Both the position numbers and the translations under genes were made by a program. This document shows positions 23,641 through 35,120 of a DNA stretch of 64,000 nt, one piece after another; positions within the stretch are counted from its first letter, which is position 1; each line of letters opens with the position of its first letter. The notes under the pieces were generated by a model. The model was not told where the DNA came from. It ran no database searches and worked only from the letters and a program-made list of their open reading frames with translations. The stretch comes from Cranoglanis bouderius. Its lineage: Eukaryota > Chordata > Actinopteri > Siluriformes > Cranoglanididae. The DNA lies in assembly GCA_023630585.1 (NCBI GenBank), contig CM042546.1:15705310-15769309 (forward strand), in the 5' to 3' direction.

Positions 23641-26040
23641 TGCTGCTCCAGTAAAATCAGCTTGTCTCCCAGAACCATGACTGAGAGAATGTGAAGGTGA
23701 AGTGCTTTAAAAGTGCTCAGAAATTGAAGAGAAGTGCACTCAGAAATTGCTTATTAGAAACTCTGCTTATCCATGAACCTGAAGGTGTTTAGTCAGAACA
23801 AACATTTGTAATGCAAAAAGTTCAGCTGTATGCCGCATTTAGTTTTTGAAGTGTTACAGGAATATGTAAGGGCATGGAGTTTGGAAAAAATTATAAAACT
23901 TTTGTAAAAGAGCAATCAAAATCAGTCCTCCTTTTACTCACCAAGCATATGGACCACAAACAAAAAGAGATGCACGCACACCCTGGTTGCAAAAAGACCC
24001 ATGTAGCCACAACCTGATGCCACTTAGTTATAATCTGACTGAAGAATCTATCAATTTTATTTAGGAATCAGATTGACATTAACTAAAATGTTATCCACTT
24101 ATCATTACTGCTAAACTCGCTAAACTAACACTTCTAGATGGCATAACTCTAGAAGATCCTTATGGCTCAGTGCCTTGTCAGTGGCTCAATGATGCCAAGT
24201 GGTAACCTAGTCTGCAATGGCTGGACATTTATACACAACTCATAGAAACTTTGAGTGTTTATATAAGAGAGAACCTGATGGAATACAAGTCTCTTGATGC
24301 TTACAACTTGTGTTATTTGTGGGGATGTTCAAGATGTAATGTTGTACGCTTACATCATTGTAAATAGAGTTGAACAAGGTTAGCTAGCTAGACACGTCCA
24401 TTATAGGCAACTCTCTGCAAGAACGTGACCTAGATATCTAAGTTTCTTGATGTAGATTTTAGGTGAGCTAAGTAGGCAATATAAATTAAAGTAATATAAA
24501 TTGGGCATGTTAGATTTTCTCCTCAAAGTATTGTTGTTTTTTTGTTTTGTTTTTTATTATGTAAAAAAAAAAAAAAAAAAAATCAAATAGACAAGAAAAC
24601 TTTTGTGGCTTTCATATGAATTAGCTTTAAGAGAACTTGGGAACACTAACCCTGCCCATCACCCTAACCATAACTATTTCTTTAAACAAGTTGTCATGTG
24701 CAAATCCTTACAAGTCTGCATTCATGTCAGCAAGCTTGGAAAAATGTCAAACTATATCTCATTAAGACATTGAACTGACTATTCTTGCGAGATTCCTTGT
24801 CATTCACAGATCCACCATGTTTTTTTCCCCATTAAAGGGTCTGAGTTACAAGCAGCTGTCATGCTTTTGCAGTGAACCAAGACCATATGAGTGACCAGGA
24901 GTACTTCAGCTCTGGGTTCTTTTCTGAGCTCTGATGAATACCTTTTTCACACATAGTAGAAACCCTTGGTGACAATTACTGCAACAAATGGTAGAGGATC
25001 TTATGCAATGTCCTGAAGGCAGATAAGCAGAAAAATACTATGTGGGCTGGAGACCAATGGTATATAATGAGAGAATATTTGCATTATAGTAAAATAATCA
25101 ACAGTGGTGTGGTGTGATGCAGCCCTATGCGAAGTGTTACCACCAGTGTGACTGTTACCATTCTGAAGTTGATTATTTTTCTATAACAGCATGTCACAAA
25201 GTGTTATACGACTTTTATACCATAGCAATATGATACTATGAATTATTATATTAATAATTAATGGTATTGCTTATCTTGAGGACCTGTTTCCTGCACACAC
25301 TATGATTTCATGACCCTGATTTAATACAAACTCTATCCTTCTGTAGCTCTTGCTTTACAGACAGTCTATAGGCAGCTTCACCTCAGACAGCCCAAGACCA
25401 TGAAAAAGTAGATACAGAACGATTAGGGGCCGTACACCTGGGCTTTTCTGTGATTATTGTGAGTACAGGTGAGTCACGCAGCACCATCAGCCTATTGTTG
25501 TAACTGTTTCACTGTGAAATGCTCATAAATTAGATCATAATTTATCTACACCAGCTGCTGTGTATTGTTTTGTTTGTGATACAAACAAATCCACTGCCCA
25601 GATTTTCAGCCTGTTAGAAGGTCCATTAGGAGGCTGAAAAGTGAAAAGTTCACTGCTTTCACCTCATTTTTTTCAGGCCATTTAGTCAGAGGCAGAGAAA
25701 GCACTAATGGAACTACGGTGCCTCTAGTGTTCCTGTTATCTCTTAGTTATTGTAAAAGCCCTTCACTTTGTTTTATTGCCTATCTGTGCTGTGATTCTCC
25801 TCCTGCTCTATAAATTAGGCTCCAGTTTATCTCTGGAGCAAAACTCGCCCCTGTTGTTTCTCCCAAACAGCTGGTACAGCAAGAGTAGGGCTTATGGCCT
25901 TGTATGCAAATTACTAGCAAATTTAGGGGCCGTATCCAGATTTGGTGATTTGAGAATTGGTCCAAAAAAGTCAAAAAGTTACCTCAATATTTATGGGAAA
26001 GTTTTCACTTTTCTGAGTGCGCCACTGATATTATGTAAAT
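23641..26040. other. No recognised feature apart from a poly(A) run
   Basis: AT-rich intron sequence with (A)20 at 24563-24582. Nothing coding or repetitive was identified. Confidence 0.5.
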
Positions 26041-26086
26041 TACCTGCATGTAGTTCATGTCTCGGTAGCGTCCATCAGTCCTCATA

Positions 26087-27150
26087 CAGTGGGTATAGAA
26101 AAGAATCACCCCCTTTAAAATAATCACATTTTGTTGCTTTTCAGCCTGAAATGAAAACGGACACAGTTTTTGTTTTATCCAGCTGTATTTACTCAGTGCA
26201 ACTTATAACATCCGAGTGAAAGATATAACACCAACATGTCAGGGAAAAATAAATAAATAAACAGAATCACTGAGTTGGAAAAAGGATCACCCCCTTGCTT
26301 TTATTTGCCTTATTTTTTTAATTACAGCCTTTAGTCTGTTGGGATATGTCTCTACTAACTTTGCACATCTTAGACTTTGCAATATTTGCCCACTCTTCTT
26401 TGCAGAACTGCTCAAGTTCAGTTAAATTTGATGGTGACCGTCAACCCTCCCATACAAGCCAGATTTGTGGAGAATTTGTGATATTGTTGTCACATGCACA
26501 CAATGACCACTCTTTGTCATAAATTCCTGCAACTGCTTCAGAGTTGCTGTAGGCCTCTTGATAGCCTCTCTGACCAGTTTCCTCCTGGCTCTTTCATCCA
26601 GTTTGGAGCGACATCCTGATCCAGGTAGGGTCTGTGTTGTACCAAATACCTTCCACTTCTTAATAATAGACTTCACTGTCCTTCTAGGTATTAATAAAGC
26701 CTTTGAATTTTTTTTGTATCCATCTCCTGACTTGTGCCTGACCACAACTTTATCCCGGAGATCTTTTGACAGTGCCTTGTCACCCATCAGTTGCATACAA
26801 AATGCTCCAGGAAAGCTCTTTTCATGCTGAGCTAATCAAAACGACCACAGCTGATCACAGTTGAAAGTCAAATGGCTTTGTGTGCCATTGAGAAGGTGAT
26901 TAGCTACACCTTATTGAGTTTACAAGTCATTTTTAGGAGGGGGGTGATCCTTTTTCCAACTACGTGATTCTGGTTTTTTATTTGTTTATTTTTTTCTGAC
27001 GTTGGTGTTATATCTTTCACTTGGATGTTATAAGTTGCACTGAGTAAATACAGCTGGATAAAACAAAAACGGTGTCCGTCTTCATTTCAGGCTGAAAAGC
27101 AACAAAATGTGATTATTTTAAAGGGGGGTGATTCTTTTCTATACCCACTG
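26087..27150 (-). mobile_element. Tc1-like element with intact ends and HTH, catalytic region deleted
   Basis: Termini GTGGGTATAGAAAAGAATCA and its inverse (TGATTCTTTTCTATACCCAC) with TA on both sides (26085-26086 and 27151-27152) define a 1,064-bp copy. Minus-strand frame 26796-26422 encodes a Tc1 transposase N-terminus: KALSKDLRDKVVVRHKSGDG, then RRTVKSIIKKWK, GSGCRSKLDERARRKLVRE and TTISQILHKSGLYGR. These are two HTH units with the linker GSGC in place of the usual GRPP-like hook. The DDE domain is missing. It is a deletion derivative. Confidence 0.88.
26422..26796 (-). pseudogene. Tc1 transposase N-terminal fragment
   Basis: A 124-codon open frame covering the paired-like DNA-binding domain only, about residues 1-120 of a roughly 340-residue family protein. 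It starts MQLMGDKALSKDLRDK and ends shortly after SGLYGRV. The frame is intact, so a DNA-binding-only peptide is conceivable, but it lacks every catalytic residue. Confidence 0.8.
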
Positions 27151-27152
27151 TA

Positions 27153-28110
27153 CGTCCTCCTTGACCTTTCAGCAGCCTTCGAAACATTCAAACACAAGAC
27201 TTTCCAGTCCATCCTCATGAGTCTTGGAATTCATGGCACAGCATGGCCATGCTTTGCTTCTTACCCAGGAAGATGGTCATATCAGGTGACATGGAGGAGA
27301 TCAACATCATCTCCACTGGTGTCCCAAGGTTTAGTGCTGGTTCCTCTTCCGTTCTCCCTCTATAACCCCGCTCTCTCATGCGAGTTCACTTCCTTACATG
27401 AGTTTTCATACCCGTGCAATGTCACTCAATTGATCGTCTCCTCCCTCAGACACTCATGGACCTCAGCATGTCTGGCAGACATCTCCATGTCAAGATCTTG
27501 TGATCTGGCTTGGCACCATTCAGATCACACTATGTGAAAGTGCATGCAGCCTTGGGGTAGTTCTGGACAACCAACTATCATTCTTGTCTCACATCACTAA
27601 CCTGACTTGGTCATGCAAGTCTCTCTTTTACAACATTGGAAGGACCCGGCCATTTCTTTCCACAGGGGCCACTCAGGTGCTTCTTCTGTCCCTTTTCATC
27701 TTGAAATTGGACTACTATAACTTGCTCCTGGCAGGTCTACTCTTGCATGCCATCAGACCCCTGCAACTGATCCACAATTCAGGTAAAAGGCTGTTTTCAA
27801 CCTCCCCAAGCTCTCCAAAATCAATCCATTGCTTCAACATCAAGTCCACTGGCTTCCTGTAGCCAACTGCATCAAATTTAATAAACTGATGCTTACATAC
27901 AAAGTCAAAAATGGACCTGTGCCCACCTACCTTAAAACATATATCACACCTCGCTCTGGAGGTGTAACTGGACTCACCATCCCTCAAGCTTGAAAGAGGA
28001 AAGACATCAAGACTCTTCTCTGTCCTGGTACCCAGGTGGTGGAATGAACTCCCCCTGGCTACACCTACACCTAATAAAGAGGTACACCTACCTCTTCACC
28101 ACTTCATTTT
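27153..28110 (+). mobile_element. Non-LTR retrotransposon (L2/CR1/Rex-like) fragment, RT C-terminal part
   Basis: Translation shows LLDLSAAFETFKHK (RT block with the first Asp), LGIHGTAWPCFASY, VSQGLVLVPLPFSLYN (normally VPQGSVLGPLLFSLY), then NPTQL-like sequence where YADDTQL is expected, LGVVLDNQLSFLSHI, and LKLDYYNLLLAGL. At 27413-27431 the sequence reads SYPCNVTQLIV, so the two catalytic Asp of YADD have been lost by about 6 bp of deletion. It ends with the LINE 3' region (TGGTGGAATGAACTCCCCCT). A few LINE bases may continue left of the Tc1 at 26087. It is 5'-truncated and dead. Confidence 0.8.
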
Positions 28111-28828
28111 GTGTGTTTACTTTCATGTTGTTCTAAACTCCACAAATAAGGTTTTAACTTGATGGTATTCTTAGTCCCTGACCTAGTTAACTAGCATGAG
28201 GATATACTTTGATAGAGACTACAAAGCATTTCTGCAAGTCGCTCTAGATAAAGTCATCTGATAAAAGCAGTAAATGTAAATGTAATGTAAATGTCTTTAA
28301 ACACAAGTATGCAAATACGATGTATCGTTACGATGAGACCATTTAAAAATGAAAAACAAGAAAGGCGACAAACATTCAAATAAACTTCTAATGAGATTCT
28401 AGTATATTGCCAGTATGGTACCTGAACAGTCCTGATTGTATTCACATTAATCACTGCATATTTGGTTTAACTGAACATTATGACCTCCACCCCTATTATT
28501 CAGAAGTAGTTGATCCAGCACATCCTATTATTTTGCATTTTATATTTTCATATTGTGCACTTAATGAAGCCACAAGATACTAAATCAAGGTCAAGAAATT
28601 TAATGAGTGTGCAGGATGTAGGCTATTTTATCACACTTTTAATTCTCTATTTTGATTTGTTGAATTAATACAATTATGGCAGTGTTTTTGGTTATACGAT
28701 GTGCCCTCCTGAAAAGGATAAAGTTATGATAACTTTAGGATAAAGTTCATAACTTTATCCATAAAAAACTGCTAATCTATAGATGCTGTCTCCTCCGATG
28801 TCTGCTATGTAAAAAAAATAAATAAATA

Positions 28829-28864
<36 letters not shown>

Positions 28865-29173
28865 TTTTTAGGCCAGATAGAAGTCTGCTATCTTTAAGGA
28901 TGTACCAAATTTATTTTTGTATTTACTACTAAATTCCTCTCCCATCTGAGACCCTGTTCCTATGCATATACACAAATACAAAAAACCTGTCACTGTGATG
29001 CTTTAAATATTCCATGAGTCACAAGCGCACACACACACACACACACACACAGCGTATCCTGCATCTAAGACTCTGAACACAAGCTTCCCTTAGCTCAACT
29101 ACACGCATGGGCTGATGTGGGAGAGTGTGTATAATTAATTAATTTTCGTGATCATCAGTGAGCTGACTGCATG

Positions 29174-29206
<33 letters not shown>

Positions 29207-29498
29207 ATGGCACATTAATAAGCCAAAAACGAAAACGAGAAAATGCAACAACAAATCAAAAACTGTAAGAGCAAATTCAGAAAAAACGTCAACTTGAACT
29301 CAAAATGGACTCAAGATTGCACTTTTTCAGCTTTCTAGTTAGTCTAGGGGAAGTGATTTAATGTGAAGTTACTTGTTATTACAGTGAGGAGTAATTCTTT
29401 CTCCTGTATAACCTGGCTTCCCTCAGGCACTATTTCTGCGTTCACATATTCATATTAATGCTGTGCATAGTCAAGTGTATATCTAAAATAACATCATA
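28111..29498. repeat. Intron stretch with (AAT)n and (CA)n microsatellites
   Basis: AAATA/AAT repeat at 28811-28866, CA runs at 29030-29051 and 29177-29205. The rest is unique, without a coding signal. Confidence 0.75.
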
Positions 29499-29996
29499 CA
29501 GTGGGGTCCAAAGGTCTGAGAGTACTAGTGAAATGCTTATGTTTGGCGTTCTTTTTCAATTTTCACACAATTGATTTTAATTACAAATGATATTATCAGC
29601 AACAACTTGAATGATCTTAATAAATCTTAAAAAATATTTACATGAATTTCAGAATCTCTTAGTATTTGCTATGTCCCATTTTTGCTTTAATGATGGTGTG
29701 TACTCAGAATGATACGTGTTAGATCAAATCCATATGTGTGTCGTCTGCACACGTGCTTCAATGAAAGGGATAATACTCATGGAAAATCTGACCTTTTGTA
29801 GATTTGACCTTTTGAGTTAACATGGTCAATATCACACATTTTGCTTACATTTAAATAGGAACCTAGAAATAGTGCAACGTCTTGAATATTGAATAGAATA
29901 GTGAAATTTACTTTTTGTTTTAGAATATTTCCGGTTTTATATATTTTTTAAAAATCCCAGATTTTCAGTGTGGTCTCAGACTTTTGGACCCTACTG
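29499..29996. mobile_element. Tc1/mariner-type MITE with TA target sites
   Basis: The left terminus CAGTGGGGTCCAAAGGTCTG and right terminus CAGACTTTTGGACCCTACTG are inverted. TA lies outside both ends (29497-29498 and 29997-29998). It is 498 bp long, AT-rich, with no coding content. Confidence 0.85.
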
Positions 29997-30140
29997 TATG
30001 TACAGCCTTGATGAAAATAAGACACTGATGCACCCTTGGTGCTTGGGCCCTTCAGTCGCTGCTTTCAGCTATATATTGCTGTTGTGTTTTTGAGTTGCAG
30101 TTGTGCTTTTATTTATTGTTGTGTTTTAATTGTCTACAGA

Positions 30141-31152
30141 GGCCTGTTTCATGAAGCGAGTTGAACAAACTCAGAGTTGAGTTGCGTTTTGAGTTGACAA
30201 AACCGAACAAATCCAACCTGGGTTAATTAAGGTTAACAGGTTTCATGACGCTGGTTATCAACTTTCTCAGTCAACTCAGGTTTTAACTCTAAATCGAGGT
30301 TTACTCGGCGTGCCCGTGCACATAAAAGCCAGACGTTTGCAGCAAACAGCCAATAGCGTTCAACATGGAAAAAAGCAGGTGTGCATACTTCCAGCTGAAG
30401 AGCAAGAAATTATAATGCGAAAATATGAGGAATTTAAACCTACACTAACCGCAAAAATCAACACCGTTGCGGCTGCCAAAGCTCGGGAAAATTGCTGATT
30501 GTGTAAATGTATAAGTTTACTTTTACAGGCTCACAATGAGAATAAACGGATTGAAAACTTATAACCCCAACATATTTCATGTAATTAATATACATTATTT
30601 TAATTACATATTAATAAATAATTATCAATTTGTGAAAATATATTAGGACAGGAATAATGCCACCACATGCAAATCTGTACCACTAGAACCGCAAAGCAAC
30701 TCACACAGTTTGCGGTACAGTAAGAGCGGCTTCAGCGTGTCAGATTTCTAATGTGCGGCTCAAGAAGCCGGCATAGATAAACTATACCATCTGCTGAAAA
30801 TCCATATCTTTCGTACAGATGGTCATCTGGGAAAAGCCAGGGGATTGTGTCTGTCCCTAAAAGTTGTTTCCCCTCTAAGTACCTTTATTATTTGCACTCT
30901 GAGCTACACAAACGGTGAAGCCACCTCTACAACCACTAAAGGGTTAACTTTGACGCGTCAGATTTATATCACTTTGCTCGCAGCTGATTGGTCCAAGTTG
31001 GGTTTGAATTCTCTTACCCAGAATAAAACCTGCTCTGGAGCAGGTTAGCCGTGTAGCGTAAATTACCATGGCGATGAAACCCGCTAAAAACCAATCCACC
31101 TTGTTGAGACCAAAATACCAGTTTGCTCAAACCAAACTCAAACTTCGTGAAC
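30141..31152 (+). mobile_element. Harbinger-like element Y1 with a MYB/SANT-like gene remnant
   Basis: The left end GGCCTGTTTCATGAAGCGAG is matched by an inverted, diverged right end near CAAACTTCGTGAACTGC. Inside lies a frame fragment (30390-30495) reading PAEEQEIIMRKYEEFKPTLT, AKINTVAAAKARENC. This resembles the MYB/SANT-like DNA-binding accessory protein of PIF/Harbinger transposons (also related to NAIF1), normally continuing with a Trp and a KIADRVN-like motif. Here a stop follows ENC, and the likely original start (MEKSRCAYF) is out of frame by one base. No DDE transposase is left. Confidence 0.6.
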
Positions 31153-31293
31153 TGCTTTGTTGTGTTTTTTGATTTGCTGTTGTGTTTTTATTTACTGTTG
31201 TGTTTTTTACAGAGCTTTTATTTGCTGTCGTGCTTCTGATTTGCTGTTGTGTTTTTTAGTAGCTGTTGTATTTCAATTTGCAATTGTGTTTCA
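31140..31293. repeat. T/G-rich degenerate repeat
   Basis: Repeated TTTGCTGTTGTGTTTTT words at 20-30 bp spacing, the same kind of sequence as 30060-30130 and 37920-38580. Confidence 0.65.
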
Positions 31294-32012
31294 GGGGGGT
31301 ATTCCATGAAGCGAGCTAATAAAAGCCGGGGCTTAATTGAAATATCTGTCATTGTTCAGCGCAGGTTCAGGTGCTTATTTCCGCTAATTCAAGCCAGAAT
31401 TGGCCAATTGAGGCTTGTGCGCATGGACACGATATATAATCAGCCCTAGCAGTTGACTGAAGATATAGTGATATGAGACTGAGGCTGCGTCCGAATATCC
31501 CTATTCCCCTACTATACACTAGGCAAAAAGCAGTAAGTCAAAGGAGTAGTATGTCCAAATTCTCAATATTCATAAAGCAATAGGTGAGAAATACCCGGAT
31601 GACCTACTGCTTCCGCTGAGATTCTACAGTATGGAAGAGGTGCACACTGCGCTATCCCATAAGGCAACGGGACTGCCGCAGAAGAGCTGAAAGAATCAAA
31701 AATGGCGGAAGGCGGCGCGTCCACTCTTTTCAGGTTGTAGGTCACATGACAATGCCAACATGGCGGATGTAGTACGTCCAGATTGTATTCATACTACACT
31801 CATATACTGATCGGTACGTACTGTATCAACAGCCGAGCAGTAGGTACTGTACCGAATGCAGTAGGTACTGCATGGACCTGACATGGAGCAGATTTTTCCA
31901 AAAGGGGCTTACTATTAGCTTTGTTTGTGGAACGTGAAATTGATGGAAATTAGCTGAGCTGGTTGAAATAAACCCGGTTTGGTGAGTTAGCTTGCTTTGT
32001 GGAATAACCTCC
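31294..32012. mobile_element. Harbinger-like non-autonomous element Y2 with nested MITE
   Basis: Left end GGGGGTATTCCATGAAGCGA and right end TTGCTTTGTGGAATAACCTC are inverted copies, about 719 bp apart. They are related to the Y1 left end. A MITE (31485-31861) sits inside. No coding content was found. Confidence 0.65.
31485..31861. mobile_element. MITE with CTGCGTCCGAAT-type end (W2)
   Basis: The left end is CTGCGTCCGAATATCC. The right end ACTGTACCGAATGCAG is a diverged inverse. The interior has paired AGTAGTATGTCC/GTACGTCC words. It interrupts Y2. Confidence 0.5.
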
Positions 32013-32037
32013 AATTGTGAGTTTGATTTTACTGTTT

Positions 32038-32082
<45 letters not shown>
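32038..32082. repeat. (CA)22 microsatellite
   Basis: Uninterrupted CA run just right of Y2. Confidence 0.98.
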
Positions 32083-32084
<2 letters not shown>

Positions 32085-33133
32085 CCACCAGTATTAATAA
32101 CACTATTAACACATTGTGTTTTTATAATGCTGTTCGTGTTTTTTTCCTTCTACTCTTCATTATAATGAACATCCTTAAACATTAAACATACACTGACTGA
32201 ATGGATAACAGAAATGGATCCCAAATGCACGGCTTACACACCATCACCATCCTAGAATTGTGTTTGTGTCCAGCGGTTATACTCTGCAGAACTTAAGCTA
32301 ATAAGATTTAAATAGCCTCACTAGCATAACATGCCGTCGGGGCGTGGGTCCCAGTCAGGGCAACCTATTTATCTTCAGCTCAGTCTATTAGATCTTTCCT
32401 CTCTAAAGAACGATTTCTCTCCATCCTCAGATTCACTTATATTCTCTAATCTCCTCAGTCATTACGGGCTTTATGACTGCACATTAAACCCCCTCCACCT
32501 AAACTTGAGTCAACTTTCTGGCCTAAAAACCACAGAGCTGTACTGAACAGATCAATGGGAGTGCCACGTTAAACTGACATGCTCTCATATCTATTACGGA
32601 CTGATCATCCGTCTTCATCAGCAGGAAGTTCAGCACACACGCTGGTGTAACTCAGTCAGGTTTGCTCAGAAACACTTTTTCAGTTTCAGTCCACAGATTT
32701 TCTATGGGATTTGGGTCAGGGCTTTGTGACGGCCACTCCAATACTTTCACTTTGTTGTCTTTAAGCCATTTTGCTATAACTCTGAGGTATGCTTTGGATG
32801 ACTGTCCTGCCAGAATACTGAGTTTTTGACCTTTAGAAAGTTTAAACATTCTGTCTGATGTCTTGAGGTGTTCCATTGGTATTTCTAGATAATCCTCTTT
32901 CCTCATGATGCCATCTATTTTCTGAAGTGTACCAATCCCTTTTTTTCAAAGCAAAACTCCCCCACAACATGATGCTGCCACACCCATGCTTCACAAGTCA
33001 CCCTTCGCTGGCAGTTTGATTGACAGGCGATCTGACCAATCATAGTGCCGATATTATGTGCCCCCGTTGCTATCCGCCATTTTGTCCGACAAACAAACCA
33101 GGCGTAGTAGACTAATGGCGCTGAACTTGAAAA

Positions 33134-33346
33134 ATGGTGAAAAGGGACTCGTATGGGACTTGCAACGCAGACGGCAGGTATTGCCCAGACAGGCTGGGCA
33201 ATATACAGTTTCATCCGTTCCCTAAACCTCCCAGAAACCTGGAGAAGTGAATGAAACGGATACGTTTGTGTGGACGGCCTCACCGGCAACTGAGTTTGGA
33301 CAAGCTGAGAAATCATTCAACAGCCAAACACATCTATGTGTGTTCG
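33134..33346 (+). pseudogene. THAP-domain exon with one in-frame stop
   Basis: The frame from ATG at 33134 reads MVKRDSYGTCNADGRYCPDR, then IQFHPFPKPPRNLEK, a TGA, then MKRIRLCGRPHRQLSLDKLR, NHSTAKHIYVCSK, followed by GTAACA, a possible donor. This is a THAP zinc-finger: Cys at the start, FHPFPKP block, LCGRPH block and the terminal VCSK(HF). The TGA stands where the family has Cys after LEK, so a single base change (TGY to TGA) explains it. THAP domains bind DNA in host genes and in P-like transposons and other fish elements. No further exon follows in orientation. A start four codons upstream in a different frame cannot be excluded. Confidence 0.65.
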
Positions 33347-33590
33347 AAGGTAACACAATTATATATACTGCACCTTTTTTTTTTTAACTGTGTAGCACAA
33401 TCCTTGTTTTATTTTGTACATGTTTTACAAGTTGTCATAACCGGAGAAATGTATTGTTAAAAGCCTAACGTTACTAGGATAGCTAACAGTTAGCCAGTTA
33501 GCCAAACATTAGCGAGCCTAAAGCAGTTTTGCCTGACATTTCTGCCCTCTGTCTTGTACTGTGTGAACTTCCTATAAATTCCTATAAATC

Positions 33591-33929
33591 CTAGAATTTT
33601 CCTACATACCCAGCTTTACAGGAACAGTGTTGCTCCATAATTTTATGCTCAGTCTCAATCGCCAGGTGATGCGGTAGTTCAGTTTTACCCTGTGACCTGT
33701 AGGCTACAGCTTCAGTCTTTATTTTGTTTACTTCATTTCGAGTCACGTTCACATCCTGAATACATCCTTCGAATGCATATTGCAGACCTTTCTGTCTGCT
33801 TCTGTCTGAAATCAACATGTCATTTTTCCAGAAATTATTCATTATGTCTCCTGGGAGTGCACGAATTGAAAGTGGGAGCGCCACGGCTGGTACCGAAAGC
33901 TTGTCGGGCGTAGCGTGTCTTCCATACAC
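33591..33929 (-). pseudogene. SWIM zinc-finger exon fragment
   Basis: On the minus strand a possible acceptor (TTGATTTCAG, near 33814) precedes a frame reading RSRQKGLQYAFEGCIQD, VNVTRNEVNKIKTEAVAYRS and AIETEHKIMEQHCSCKAG, then GTATGT as a donor at about 33612. The CxC plus AG at the end is the first half of a SWIM zinc finger (CxCx(n)CxH). Similar SWIM exons occur in repeated fish proteins that also carry YqaJ-type nuclease and sometimes THAP domains; this is from memory. The second half (CxH) would be in another exon that is not visible. The open frame continues upstream as MYGRHATPDK, likely non-coding. Confidence 0.5.
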
Positions 33930-34545
33930 TACGCTGATTATTATGCCATCTGACCAGAGAACACTTCTCCAAAAAGCTGGTGATCACCTGTAAACTTCAG
34001 TCTGGCTTTTCTTATGCCAGTCTTGAAGTAGAGGCTTCCTCCTTGTGCGAGAGCCTTTCAGGCCATGGTGATATAGGACTCTCAATGGTGGATACACACA
34101 CTTTCTGTACCTGACGCCTCCAACTCCTTCACCAGACCAAAGTTCAATCATCCCTGGGAGCTAACTTCTTAGCTGACTTCTTAGATGGGTGCATCTTTTC
34201 TGAACAATGCGGTGCAATTTTTTTTATATTTGCATACAGATGTTTGTACAGATGCTTGTGATAATTTCAGTTGTTTGGAAATTGCTCCTAAGGAGTAATG
34301 GGACTTGTGGAGGTCCACATATTTTTTTTTTTCTGAGGTCTTGGCTGAACTGCTTGGATTTTCCCACGGTATCAACGGCAAAAAAGCACTGCCTCTAAGC
34401 ATGGGCCCTTTAATAGCCACAGGTGCACTCCCAATTAACTCCTAATTATGACAATTGGCCAATCAGAAGCTTGTGAAAGTCATTGCATCACTTTCTGGAG
34501 TTTAAAGAGACAGGGTGTATGTAAACGTTTGAGCTACTGGAATTC

Positions 34546-34600
34546 TGACAGGGAGCATGATGGCTTAGTGGTTAGCACTGTTTTAAAATGACCTCTGACA
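34546..34600 (+). mobile_element. SINE head fragment
   Basis: GCATGATGGCTTAGTGGTTA and GCACTG match box A of S1-type SINEs. The sequence then diverges. Confidence 0.5.
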
Positions 34601-34689
34601 TGAACAAAGTTGGCTAGATGTCCTAATCGACTCGCCAAAAAAAATGTATGGTAACATGAAATGTGTGGAGTTACATAAAAGTAACATTT

Positions 34690-35120
34690 TGGCTTTAATT
34701 GTATATTGCGGACACTACACATAACCTAAGACTAATAATAAATTTGGCGAGGGAAAACATGTTATGTGATAAACAATAACAGCAACAACAGTGACGTGTA
34801 ATCACTGTGGAGCTTTCTGTTAGACGACGTGTATTTAACATTTATGGAAGGAGGATTATGGACAACAAGCTGTATTTTTTTTTTTTTTGTGTTATTAACT
34901 GCAGTGAGAGAAAAATGGGAGGCTGGTAAGGGAATGACGAACATACCACAGAATTAAATATAATTGATAGAGGGTTAAAAATTAATAAATCAAAATGTTG
35001 AATCTTTGGCAAATCTCTGGCTGTGGTATATGAGGAATAAAACACTTTATGTGCTGTTATTGGAAAATAATCAAATAATCGACAAGCACGGCCACACTAT
35101 TATTACCATAACTACTATAG
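34690..35120 (+). mobile_element. Dispersed family X, copy 5 (diverged)
   Basis: Carries CCTAAGACTAATAATAAAT, ATTTATGGAAGGAGGATTAT, and the tail words TGTGCTGTTATTGGAAAATA and CACGGCCACACTATTATTAC seen at the 3' side of X. Low identity; boundaries are approximate. Confidence 0.45.

Larger units (their letters stand above)
32645..34545 (-). mobile_element. Old Tc1-like element split by a THAP/SWIM-bearing insertion
   Basis: On the minus strand the right part (34420-34181) encodes a transposase N-terminus (KKYVDLHKSHYSLGAISKQL, KLSQASVQTSVCKYK). The left part (33000-32652) encodes the catalytic C-terminus: KVLEWPSQSPDPNPIENLWT retains the Glu block, and GWQHHVVGEF corresponds to the central region. 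The two halves are separated by about 930 bp of unrelated sequence (33005-33935). The right edge near GTGTATGTAAACG resembles terminal repeats of fish Tc1 elements. Ends are approximate. Confidence 0.7.
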
